Of a stretch of 12,863 nucleotides of DNA, positions 1 to 6,142 are shown piece by piece. The DNA is taken from positions 1 through 12,863 of the forward strand of contig JAFGGR010000120.1 of the NCBI GenBank assembly GCA_016930475.1, given 5' to 3'. Under the pieces are notes generated by a model. The model did no database searches and was not told where the DNA came from. It saw only the letters and a list, made by a program, of their open reading frames with translations. Within the stretch, counting starts at the first letter, position 1. Each line of letters opens with the position of its first letter. The position numbers and the translations under genes were made by a program. Origin of the DNA: Clostridiales bacterium (GTDB taxonomy: Bacteria; Bacillota; Clostridia; Saccharofermentanales; Saccharofermentanaceae).

Positions 1-217
1 GCCGGTATTGGTGATGCGCGATACGACGGAGCGCCCGGAGGGAATCGCGGCCGGGACGCTCAAATTGGTCGGAACGGACGAGGATGTCATTTACCGGACG
101 TTCAAACAGCTTCTGGAAGATCCGGACGAGTATGACCGAATGAGTCGGGCGAGCAATCCCTACGGCGACGGACATGCCTGTGAGCGGATCGCGGATATTC
201 TGACGGAGCGCTTGTGA
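1..217 (+). CDS. wecB: UDP-N-acetylglucosamine 2-epimerase (non-hydrolysing), C-terminal fragment
   Basis: Only the last 71 or so codons are present; the gene enters from the left edge with its first whole codon at base 2. The fragment carries two hallmarks of the family C-terminus: the MRDTTERPE segment, which in known enzymes lies in the UDP-binding region, and NPYGDGHACERIADIL near the end. The family interconverts UDP-GlcNAc and UDP-ManNAc in the cytoplasm, supplying ManNAc for surface polysaccharide or teichoic-acid linkage units. The next gene downstream on this strand is a Wzz-type chain-length regulator, which fits a polysaccharide role. The gene ends in TGA at 215-217, close to the class's usual C-terminus, so it is not obviously truncated here. 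Family assignment is firm; which glycan it serves is inference. Confidence 0.9.
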   Translation, partial: PVLVMRDTTERPEGIAAGTLKLVGTDEDVIYRTFKQLLEDPDEYDRMSRASNPYGDGHACERIADILTERL

Positions 218-303
218 GTGAGGTGCGGAAGTCCATACGGAGTTGCTTGGGAGCGGTAGCGCGGAAGTACTTACTGAGTTGCTGTGAGCGGCGGTGCGCA
301 GGA
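205..303. repeat. Degenerate 36-bp tandem repeat, about 2.6 copies
   Basis: Two near-adjacent units start at 225 and 261. Both begin GCGGAAGT and share GAGTTGCT at 240-247 and 276-283, exactly 36 bp apart; GAGCGG follows at 251 and 286 (35 bp apart). A partial unit precedes them, running from the last codons of the epimerase gene (GCTTGTGAGTGAGGTGCGGA resembles bases 281-300), and a partial one follows (GCGCAGG at 297). The rest of each unit has diverged. No function is apparent; replication slippage at the 3' end of the gene is the simplest origin. Confidence 0.55.
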
Positions 304-381
304 CCGAGCCGAATGATTTGTTTGGCGATTCGTCACAACGATGACCGAAAAACAACGGACGCGATCGAATCTCCTCAACCA

Positions 382-411
382 TTCCATTTTTTTTGATATC
401 TTTGGTATAAT
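382..411 (+). promoter_or_regulatory. Sigma-A-type promoter for the Wzz gene
   Basis: A perfect -10 box TATAAT lies at 406-411, preceded by TGG (403-405), making an extended -10. A weak -35 (TTCCAT, 382-387) sits 18 bp upstream, behind a T-rich tract at 387-394. The start of transcription would fall near 418, leaving a leader of about 74 nt before the ATG at 492. It suggests Wzz is transcribed separately from the epimerase upstream, though read-through is possible as no clear terminator separates them. Confidence 0.65.
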
Positions 412-491
412 AGTCTGTGTTCGGTTTGTCCGTTATTTGTCGAAATTTCTACCGAAGCGGATGATCCCTTATTAACGAATCGGAGGTGCTT

Positions 492-1790
492 ATGAGCACG
501 GAAATAAATAATCAGCCGGATGAGATCAATATCCGGGACATTGTTCGTATGATTTGGAGACGAAGAGTGATGATCGTCGCGCTTGTGGTCGCGGCGGTAT
601 TGATCAGTTCGATCGTGAGCCTTTTCGTTTTGCCGAAGGTCTATAAATCATCCGCGACGGTCGCGGTCACACCGCAGGTGATTACACCGGCCGCCATTGA
701 AGCGGGAATCACGATCGACGACCCTTTGAGTCGCTTTTCGCCGAAGACCAAGGAGGATTACTTAGCGGGGATGCTTTCCGATCCGGTCCTTGCGGCGGTC
801 ATTGACGAGCTCGATTTGAACGAGACGTCGGCGAGCCTTCGTTCCGCCGTCACGCTGACGGATGTGGCGAAGACGGACCTGATCGAGGTTTCGGTCGCGT
901 ATTCTGATGCTCAGACGGCGCAGGAGATCGCTCAGGCGCTTTGCGCGACATATGAGGAATTCATATACTCCGAAAGGCAGGAGGCGTTAAACGAAGCGCT
1001 GGAGACTGCCGAGGAGAAAATGGTCAAGGCAAGTGCGTCGCTTCAGGAGTCAGAGAGTCAGCTTGAAGCCTTTATCGAAAAGCACGATATCGAGGAACTT
1101 CGATCCGAACTTTCCGTTCTTCAGTCGGACGAGGATAAGAAGATCGCGCGGATCCGGGATCTGGATACGAGGCTCGCGCATGATTGCGCATTGGTGTCCG
1201 CTTTGCAGGATGCGTTCGGGGAATTGGACGAGATCCCGGCGGACGAGATCGATTTTGATTTTTCCGGAGGTCTCAACTCTTTTACATACGGCTCCCAACC
1301 GATCTACGAGACATCCGGAGATAACCTGACGGAAGTGATGATCGCGGTCGAGTATATGGCGGCGCAGTTGAGGATCGTATATTACTCCGCCGAGCAAGCG
1401 GTTCTGAATCATGAGATCGACGAGATCGAAGAACAAATCGAGAAGATCGAGGATGAGCTGGAGGAATTCGGCGCGGAGTACGATTTGCTGAATGAATCGA
1501 TCGCGTTCGACTCGAAACGGATCGCCGCCTACCGGCAAAGAGTCACGGAAATCAACGATTTGCTCGAGAGCGGCTCGGGAGAAGGCATTATTCAGACGAC
1601 GAAGAGCCCGTTCGTAAGTTCAAAGCCCGTAAGCCCCAATGTGACTCGCAATGTCTTGTTGGCCGGCGTACTCGCCTTGTTCCTCGGCCTGGCCGTCACG
1701 TATTTCCTGGACGTGATCTGGGTCGGACCGACCGGAACTGCCGGGGCGGATGTGAAGGAGGATGATGAGGGGTCGATATCCGCAGAGTAA
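492..1790 (+). CDS. Wzz-family polysaccharide chain-length determinant / co-polymerase
   Basis: The 432-residue protein has the Wzz layout. A short cytoplasmic N-terminus holds an IRDIVRMIWRRR segment, followed by a first transmembrane helix at about residues 26-47. A long charged extracytoplasmic region comes next, with heptad-like coiled-coil stretches at roughly 150-235 and 300-360. A proline-containing segment (SKPVSPNVTRN) leads into a second helix at about 388-410. Family members sit in the cytoplasmic membrane and set the length of surface polysaccharides made by Wzy-type polymerases. No Walker A motif or tyrosine-rich tail follows, so it is not fused to a BY-kinase; a partner kinase would be encoded elsewhere. 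The ATG at 492 is preferred to the GTG at 486 because GGAGG (482-486) lies 5 nt before the ATG and overlaps the GTG. The C-terminal tail is short and acidic. Its neighbour is a UDP-GlcNAc 2-epimerase. Family is clear; the glycan is unknown. Confidence 0.85.
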   Translation: MSTEINNQPDEINIRDIVRMIWRRRVMIVALVVAAVLISSIVSLFVLPKVYKSSATVAVTPQVITPAAIEAGITIDDPLSRFSPKTKEDYLAGMLSDPVLAAVIDELDLNETSASLRSAVTLTDVAKTDLIEVSVAYSDAQTAQEIAQALCATYEEFIYSERQEALNEALETAEEKMVKASASLQESESQLEAFIEKHDIEELRSELSVLQSDEDKKIARIRDLDTRLAHDCALVSALQDAFGELDEIPADEIDFDFSGGLNSFTYGSQPIYETSGDNLTEVMIAVEYMAAQLRIVYYSAEQAVLNHEIDEIEEQIEKIEDELEEFGAEYDLLNESIAFDSKRIAAYRQRVTEINDLLESGSGEGIIQTTKSPFVSSKPVSPNVTRNVLLAGVLALFLGLAVTYFLDVIWVGPTGTAGADVKEDDEGSISAE

Positions 1791-1857
1791 AGATTTGAAT
1801 GGAGCATTGTTCGGTAATAAATGAGAATGTGAAGCGGCGAGGGATTCATAAATTACG

Positions 1858-1886
1858 AAAAGCCGGCGCGCAAACGCCGGCTTTTT
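1858..1886. terminator. Bidirectional rho-independent terminator between convergent genes
   Basis: The stem GCCGGCG (1862-1868) pairs perfectly with CGCCGGC (1875-1881) around a 6-nt loop. It is flanked by AAAA on the left and TTTTT on the right, so it works on both strands. It lies between the Wzz gene (plus, ends 1790) and the lipoprotein gene (minus, ends 1934), and should stop both transcripts. Confidence 0.9.
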
Positions 1887-1933
1887 GAATGGTATTCGGA
1901 TCTCGTGGCGGTTGCTCCATAATGATCAGGACA

Positions 1934-2548
1934 TTATTTTGTCACGATGATCATTCCGGACATCGCGACGTTTCCGTCATTTTCACCGTACTCGTCGATC
2001 GGAGCGGACTCGTCCCAACCGTCGTCCAAGGCATCCTGAGGCATGAAAACAATATCTTCCAATGTTATGTTTCCTTTGCTGGCGGTAATTTTCTTTGAGG
2101 CATAATTCTCGTTTTCAACGAATGCATCAATTTCCCATCCGTTGTTTTCCAATTCCTGTCTGTACCAAACAGCAATATCGGAGTAACTCGCTTTTCCGGT
2201 TTCAATCACTAAGAAGTACTTCGCCTCTTCTTCCGTATTGCCCCAAACACCCGAAAGCATGGAGTTGATGACTCCGCCCGGAAGGATCACGTCAGCCGGG
2301 AAATCATCCCACGAGGGGGCCTCGATTTGTTTCGCGCCCGATGTTGCGGTGAAGTTGTACAGCGGACCTTGGTAGTCGTACATACTGTCGTCCATCTCAA
2401 CAAATTCCGAGTCCTCGTTCGTTGCTTCCTCGATGACGTCTTCTACATCGATACCCAGGTCTTCCAAAGTGTCTTTCTGCGCGCTGAAGCATCCGCTAGC
2501 GGCGATCGTAAAGAGACCGACCAGGACCAGTACTGCAATCTTTTTCAA
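1934..2548 (-). CDS. Small lipoprotein of unknown function
   Basis: The N-terminus is a classic lipoprotein signal: MKKI, a hydrophobic run (AVLVLVGLFTIA) and a lipobox ending ASGC with the lipidation Cys at residue 20. The product (204 aa) should be processed by Lgt and Lsp and anchored on the outer face of the cytoplasmic membrane. After an acidic linker (about 25-60) comes a soluble domain including DVILPGGVINSML, an aromatic WYRQELENNGW stretch and an acidic C-terminal part. I do not recognise the family. I chose the TTG at 2548 over the in-frame GTG at 2557 because AAAGGAG (2563-2557) lies 8 nt before the TTG but overlaps the GTG; the TTG start also gives a tighter signal peptide. It is monocistronic, with its own promoter at 2603-2631 and the shared terminator at 1858-1886. 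Base composition looks more A/T-rich than the neighbours. Confidence 0.75.
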   Translation of the reverse strand: MKKIAVLVLVGLFTIAASGCFSAQKDTLEDLGIDVEDVIEEATNEDSEFVEMDDSMYDYQGPLYNFTATSGAKQIEAPSWDDFPADVILPGGVINSMLSGVWGNTEEEAKYFLVIETGKASYSDIAVWYRQELENNGWEIDAFVENENYASKKITASKGNITLEDIVFMPQDALDDGWDESAPIDEYGENDGNVAMSGMIIVTK

Positions 2549-2602
2549 AACGCTCACTCCTTTCTAAAAGTGAATTGAGTTGTGATTTCTTAAATTGCAA
2601 GC

Positions 2603-2631
2603 ATAATATTGTGATATATATCGTATAACAA
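2603..2631 (-). promoter_or_regulatory. Sigma-A-type promoter for the lipoprotein gene
   Basis: Reading the minus strand, a -35 TTGTTA (2631-2626) and a -10 TATTAT (2608-2603) are separated by exactly 17 bp, in an A/T-rich stretch unlike the surrounding sequence. Transcription would start near 2596, about 48 nt before the TTG start codon. Confidence 0.65.
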
Positions 2632-2728
2632 AATGGTAGCATTGGCGTTTGATAAGGTCAAGCGAATTCAGGCCGTTTTGATACAACCGAAACGGATCGT
2701 TTACAGCGAGTTTCTAATTGAAGGTCTG

Positions 2729-2808
2729 CCGTATGGACATCGGCACGCAGAAAAAAGACCGGTATAACAGCCTTCCGGATGGATATCAACGCGCAAAAAA
2801 AGGTCGTC
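2729..2808. repeat. Imperfect direct repeat with paired A-tracts
   Basis: Two roughly 33-base copies begin at 2729 (CCGTATGGACATC...) and 2775 (CCGGATGGATATC...). Each continues through CGCA into a run of 6-7 A and a G-rich end. The offset is 46 bp with one indel near the A-run and several substitutions. On the minus strand each copy presents a T-tract downstream of a G/C-containing segment, so the pair may be a duplicated terminator region. Function is otherwise unknown. Confidence 0.45.
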
Positions 2809-2825
2809 ACCCAAAGAGTTCGACC
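2795..2825 (-). terminator. Probable rho-independent terminator of the five-gene minus-strand cluster
   Basis: On the minus strand GGTCG (2825-2821) pairs with CGACC (2806-2802) across a 14-nt loop that may hold two further pairs, followed at once by seven T (2801-2795). The stem is short, so it is moderate rather than strong. It lies 30 nt past the stop codon of the last gene of the cluster, where a terminator is expected. Confidence 0.5.
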
Positions 2826-2854
2826 GGTTACTGAAGGCGGTATTTAGGAATATA

Positions 2855-3301
2855 CTATGCGTCCGGAACGCGCAGGTCGCGCGTCGCGATCAGATCGGCG
2901 CCGGTTTCCGCGACATTTTTGATGATTACATCTCCGATATCGTACGGACCGCGAACCGTTACCGCATGGACCGCATTCATTACGTCTGCAATTTTTGCCT
3001 TGGGGATCGGCACGCTTGTCTTGACCGGCAGGCGCGCTTCGATATGCGGCAGATCCGGATCGAAATAGGAGACCAGGGGCAGAGGGGCGGGAAGGTCCGG
3101 GCGAACGGAATCGACGGACTCCGCGTCCCGCTCGAAAAGGATCCGCACCGTTGAGGTGACAACTCGTTTCGGATCGAGTGCTTCTTCGCGTCCGTACGCC
3201 GCGCCGCGCGGGCAGGCGTTGCCGGTGACCTTATATCCGTCATTCTCGTCCACGCGCAGACGACAACCCTTGGGACAAACGATACAGGTCAATTCAATCA
3301 T
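2855..3301 (-). CDS. DUF1667 iron-sulfur protein of a GlpA/GlpB-like flavoprotein cassette
   Basis: The 148-residue product begins MIELTCIVCPKGC and carries four cysteines at 6, 9, 13 and 30 (CX2C-X3-C-X16-C, the last in ACPRG). This spacing suggests a [4Fe-4S] cluster like that at the N-terminus of molybdopterin oxidoreductases. The rest (TSTVRI, then VPIPKAKIADVMNAV and ATRDL near the end) matches my knowledge of the DUF1667 family, which is often encoded just after two FAD oxidoreductases, as here. The ATG at 3301 has AGGAGG 6 nt upstream and overlaps the preceding stop by 8 nt (ATGATTGA), implying translational coupling and probably a stoichiometric complex. A role as electron-transfer subunit, perhaps in place of GlpC, is inference. 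It is cytoplasmic, with no signal peptide or membrane helix. Confidence 0.85.
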   Translation of the reverse strand: MIELTCIVCPKGCRLRVDENDGYKVTGNACPRGAAYGREEALDPKRVVTSTVRILFERDAESVDSVRPDLPAPLPLVSYFDPDLPHIEARLPVKTSVPIPKAKIADVMNAVHAVTVRGPYDIGDVIIKNVAETGADLIATRDLRVPDA

Positions 3302-4613
3302 CTCGGGCCTCCTGCTCGACGACCGACAGGGTCAGCGTTTGCGTGCCGAGTTCATTCAACGCGTCCGCGCTGAGCGTTATTTTTTCCATCTCGCCGGGTG
3401 TCATGTAATCCTTGGGCACACGGCGAACGATCCGACCGGCGGCATCCGTCAGGACGATTTCGCATTCGCGAAGAATGCTTCGAACACGAAAATAGATGTC
3501 CGCCGTCTTGTCCGGCAAAGGGAGCCGGAAGGATTGGGGAACGGTGTAGATTACATTATGATCGGTCTGGATCGTCAGGGAAGGGGCCGGATGGGTGCGG
3601 CCATGTCCGTTCGGGAGGCGTGCCGGTCCGGCGTTGTCGCTTTTTTCCTCGCGGAGAAAGCGCGCGGCGGCGCGCCCGGCTTTTCGAGCCTCCAAGGTGA
3701 CGTTGTCGACGAGGTCGTGGACGTGCAAGACGTTCCCGCAGGCGAAAATCCCGGGCACCGTAGTCCTCGTGTCGTCGGTGACGCGGGGGCCGCCGGTGCG
3801 CGGATCGAGCTCGACGCCCGCCGTCTTGGAAAGCTCGTTCTCGGGGATCAGGCCGACGGACAGCAGAAGCGTGTCACATTCCATCTCGGTTTCGGTTCCC
3901 GGGATCGGTCGGAGGTCGTCGTCGACTTTGGAAACGGTCACGGATTGCAGTCGGTTTTTGCCCCGAATGTCGGTTATTGTGTGCGACAGCATGAGCGGAA
4001 TATTGTAATCTTGTAAGCATTGGACGATGTTTCGGGTCAGCCCGCCCGAGAACGGCATGAGTTCGACGCAAGCAAGAACTTCGGCGCCCTCCAGTGTCAT
4101 TCGGCGCGCCATGATCAGGCCGATGTCCCCGGAGCCCAGAAGAACGACACGTTTGCCGACCATACAGCCCTCGATATTGACGTAGCGCTGGGCGGCGCCG
4201 GCGGTCAGGATCCCGGACGGTCGGTCGCCGGGGATCGCGATCGCGCCCCGGGTTCGCTCTCGACAGCCCATCGCGAGAATGATCGCTCCGGCGGAAACTT
4301 CAAAATAACCGTCCGCGGGGTTAATGGCGGACAGGACGCGATCCGGGGAAACGGACAGGACCATCGTATCCTGCTTCACGACGACCGAAGTGTCGCGAAG
4401 TTCGTCGAAGGCACGTGCCGCGTATTCGGGGCCGGTCAGTTCTTCTTTATAGATGTGCAGGCCGAAGCCGTTATGAATACATTGATTGAGGATGCCGCCC
4501 GGCTCGTTGTCGCGCTCGAGGACGAGGATGTCTCGGATCCCATGACGGTGCGCCTCGGCGGCGGCGGCGAGACCGGCGGGGCCGGCACCGATGATGATAA
4601 GATCAGCGTGCAT
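3294..4613 (-). CDS. GlpB-like NAD(P)/FAD-dependent oxidoreductase
   Basis: This 439-residue protein has two dinucleotide-binding folds: GAGPAG at residues 9-14 near the N-terminus (FAD) and GSGDIG at 160-165 (NAD(P)H). Another FAD-contact segment, TTVPGIFACGNV, lies at about 284-295. The arrangement is that of the pyridine nucleotide-disulfide oxidoreductase superfamily. A conserved-looking NQC with Cys45 follows the acidic ERDNEPGG segment, but there is no CXXXXC redox disulfide, so it is not thioredoxin reductase. A C-terminal extension (about 345-439) resembles that of proteins encoded beside DUF1667. ATG at 4613 has AAAGGAG 7 nt upstream and lies inside the end of the GlpA-like gene (11-nt overlap); its own stop overlaps the DUF1667 start. 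It probably passes electrons between the GlpA-like subunit and a pyridine nucleotide or carrier. The substrate is not shown by sequence. Confidence 0.85.
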   Translation of the reverse strand: MHADLIIIGAGPAGLAAAAEAHRHGIRDILVLERDNEPGGILNQCIHNGFGLHIYKEELTGPEYAARAFDELRDTSVVVKQDTMVLSVSPDRVLSAINPADGYFEVSAGAIILAMGCRERTRGAIAIPGDRPSGILTAGAAQRYVNIEGCMVGKRVVLLGSGDIGLIMARRMTLEGAEVLACVELMPFSGGLTRNIVQCLQDYNIPLMLSHTITDIRGKNRLQSVTVSKVDDDLRPIPGTETEMECDTLLLSVGLIPENELSKTAGVELDPRTGGPRVTDDTRTTVPGIFACGNVLHVHDLVDNVTLEARKAGRAAARFLREEKSDNAGPARLPNGHGRTHPAPSLTIQTDHNVIYTVPQSFRLPLPDKTADIYFRVRSILRECEIVLTDAAGRIVRRVPKDYMTPGEMEKITLSADALNELGTQTLTLSVVEQEARDD

Positions 4614-6084
4614 CGCGGGGCTCCTTTCCGGAGTGCTCCGCGCCCGTCGGGCCGGTAAACAAATACGAGCCCGTGCGATCCTTGATGATCTCGGTCGGAC
4701 GCAGATGCAGTTCTTCGGCGAGCAGGGCCGCGATCCGCGGTCCGCAAAAACCGCCCTGGCATCGTCCGAGCCCGGCCGCCGTGCGCCGCTTGACCGCGTC
4801 GATCGTTTGCGCGGGAAGAGGCGAGTGGATGGCGTCCAGGACTTCGCCCTCCGTTACGGTCTCGCAACGGCAGACGATCCGACCGTATCGAGCGTCCTTT
4901 TTGACCAGCGCTTCGCGCTCGTCGGGGCGCATCCGGTTGAATCGGACGATGCGTCGGGTCATCGTGAGCGGATCGTCGAGGACGCGTTGCTTTTCGGGTA
5001 AGGGTACACCGTCTTCGCGAAGCAGGTCGACGACATAACGCCCGATTGCCGGTGCGGAGGCGAGCCCCGGGGATTTGATGCCGGCCGCCTCATAGTAATG
5101 ATCGACATCGGATACTTTTCGGATCAGAAAATCGTCCTTGTCCGGATTGGCGCGGATGCCCGAGAAGTTGGCGATATTTTCCCTGAAATTGATCGAGCCG
5201 ACCATCTTCAGGGCTTTTTTTCGAATTTCGCGAAGGCCGTCGGCGGTCGTCGCGGTATCGTCTTTGTCGTGGATATATTCCTTCGTCGGACCGATCATGA
5301 GGTTCCCGTGCACGGTTCGGGTGACCACGACGCCCTTGGTGTCCTTTGCCGGACAACTAAAAATGACGCTTCGAACCTGATTGCCTTGGCTCTTGTCGAG
5401 CAGATAGTATTGGCCGCGCGCCGGCAGGATCGTAAAGTCCGGCGGCGAAACCTGCGCGTGCACCTCGTCGGAGTAAAGGCCGGCGGTGTTGATAACGCGC
5501 TGCGCGCGAATTGTGCCCGACGGAATGGTCAGGCACCAGTGCCCGTCGTCCCGCCCGGTCGCCAAAACTTCACTGTTCAGGAGGATCCGGCCGCCGAGAC
5601 GAACAAAAACCTCGCACATCGCGATGCATAAATCCCAGGGGTTGACGATGCCGGCGGTCGGTGCCCATAAAGCCGTTGTCACCGCGGCATTTAAATTCGG
5701 CTCCATCGAAAGGATGCGCTCCCGGCCGATAATCTCCATATCGGGGACACCGTTTTGCAGTCCGCGCGCGAAAAGCTCCCGGACGACCTTGTCTTCGTCG
5801 GCGTTATGGGCGACGACCAGCGATCCGCACGGCTCGAAAAGCACGTCCAGGTCGCGACACAGATCGGGCATCAACGCATTGCCTTCGACGTTGAGCGCGG
5901 CCATCAGCGAACCGACGGGCGGGTCGTAGCCGGCGTGCACGATGCCGCTGTTGGCGCGCGTTGTGCCGAGCGCTACATCGCACTCCTTTTCGAGCAGGAC
6001 GACGGAAAGGTCGTAGCGCGAAAGAGAATATGCGACGGAAGCTCCGATTATGCCGGCTCCGATTATGGCGACGTCATAGATCAT
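4603..6084 (-). CDS. GlpA-like FAD-dependent oxidoreductase (DAO fold) with C-terminal BFD-type [2Fe-2S] domain
   Basis: The 493-residue protein opens MIYDVAIIGAGIIG, an FAD-binding Rossmann motif (GAGIIG at 9-14) with an acidic strand end (VVLLEKE). The DAO-type catalytic domain runs to about residue 370 and includes TTRANSGIVHAGYD, typical of GlpA/L-2-hydroxyglutarate-oxidase-like proteins. The C-terminal part has CRC (Cys405, Cys407) and CQGGFC (Cys442, Cys447), the four ligands of a bacterioferritin-associated-ferredoxin-like [2Fe-2S] domain as in GlpA. Likely reaction: oxidation of glycerol-3-phosphate to dihydroxyacetone phosphate; other 2-hydroxy acids cannot be excluded. The frame is open upstream to 6180, but ATG 6084 is chosen because GGAGG lies 6 nt before it and the FAD motif starts at once. 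It follows the LCP gene after 58 nt and overlaps the next gene by 11 nt. No glpK or glpF lies within the window. Confidence 0.85.
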   Translation of the reverse strand: MIYDVAIIGAGIIGASVAYSLSRYDLSVVLLEKECDVALGTTRANSGIVHAGYDPPVGSLMAALNVEGNALMPDLCRDLDVLFEPCGSLVVAHNADEDKVVRELFARGLQNGVPDMEIIGRERILSMEPNLNAAVTTALWAPTAGIVNPWDLCIAMCEVFVRLGGRILLNSEVLATGRDDGHWCLTIPSGTIRAQRVINTAGLYSDEVHAQVSPPDFTILPARGQYYLLDKSQGNQVRSVIFSCPAKDTKGVVVTRTVHGNLMIGPTKEYIHDKDDTATTADGLREIRKKALKMVGSINFRENIANFSGIRANPDKDDFLIRKVSDVDHYYEAAGIKSPGLASAPAIGRYVVDLLREDGVPLPEKQRVLDDPLTMTRRIVRFNRMRPDEREALVKKDARYGRIVCRCETVTEGEVLDAIHSPLPAQTIDAVKRRTAAGLGRCQGGFCGPRIAALLAEELHLRPTEIIKDRTGSYLFTGPTGAEHSGKEPRDAR

Positions 6085-6142
6085 CGTATTCCTCCGTCCC
6101 GGCGCGATTGTGTTCGGGGGTCCGCTTTTCGAAAACAGATCA

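Larger units (their letters stand above)
2549..2854. other. Intergenic region: lipoprotein promoter, degenerate repeat and a probable terminator
   Basis: This 306-base gap separates two minus-strand units. It holds the lipoprotein leader and promoter (2549-2631), about 95 bases with nothing recognisable (2632-2727), an imperfect direct repeat (2729-2808) and a probable terminator for the flavoprotein cluster (2795-2825). No plausible gene was found on either strand. Confidence 0.6.

Noticed and set aside
327..371. Inverted repeat GATTCG/CGAATC followed at a distance by a T-run, as a terminator for the epimerase
   Set aside because: The stem is 6 bp, the loop over 30 nt, and the T-run begins some 15 nt beyond the stem, where it more likely belongs to the Wzz promoter.
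214..396. Small plus-strand frame starting at a GTG that overlaps the epimerase stop (GTGA)
   Set aside because: The overlap looks like translational coupling, but the product is Cys/Arg-rich without a recognisable motif, lies on the 36-bp repeats and runs into the promoter region, so it is not supported as a gene.
3156..4016. 286-codon plus-strand frame antisense to the GlpB-like gene
   Set aside because: The opposite strand carries clear FAD and NAD(P) motifs, and this frame has low-complexity Arg/Gly/Asp sequence only.
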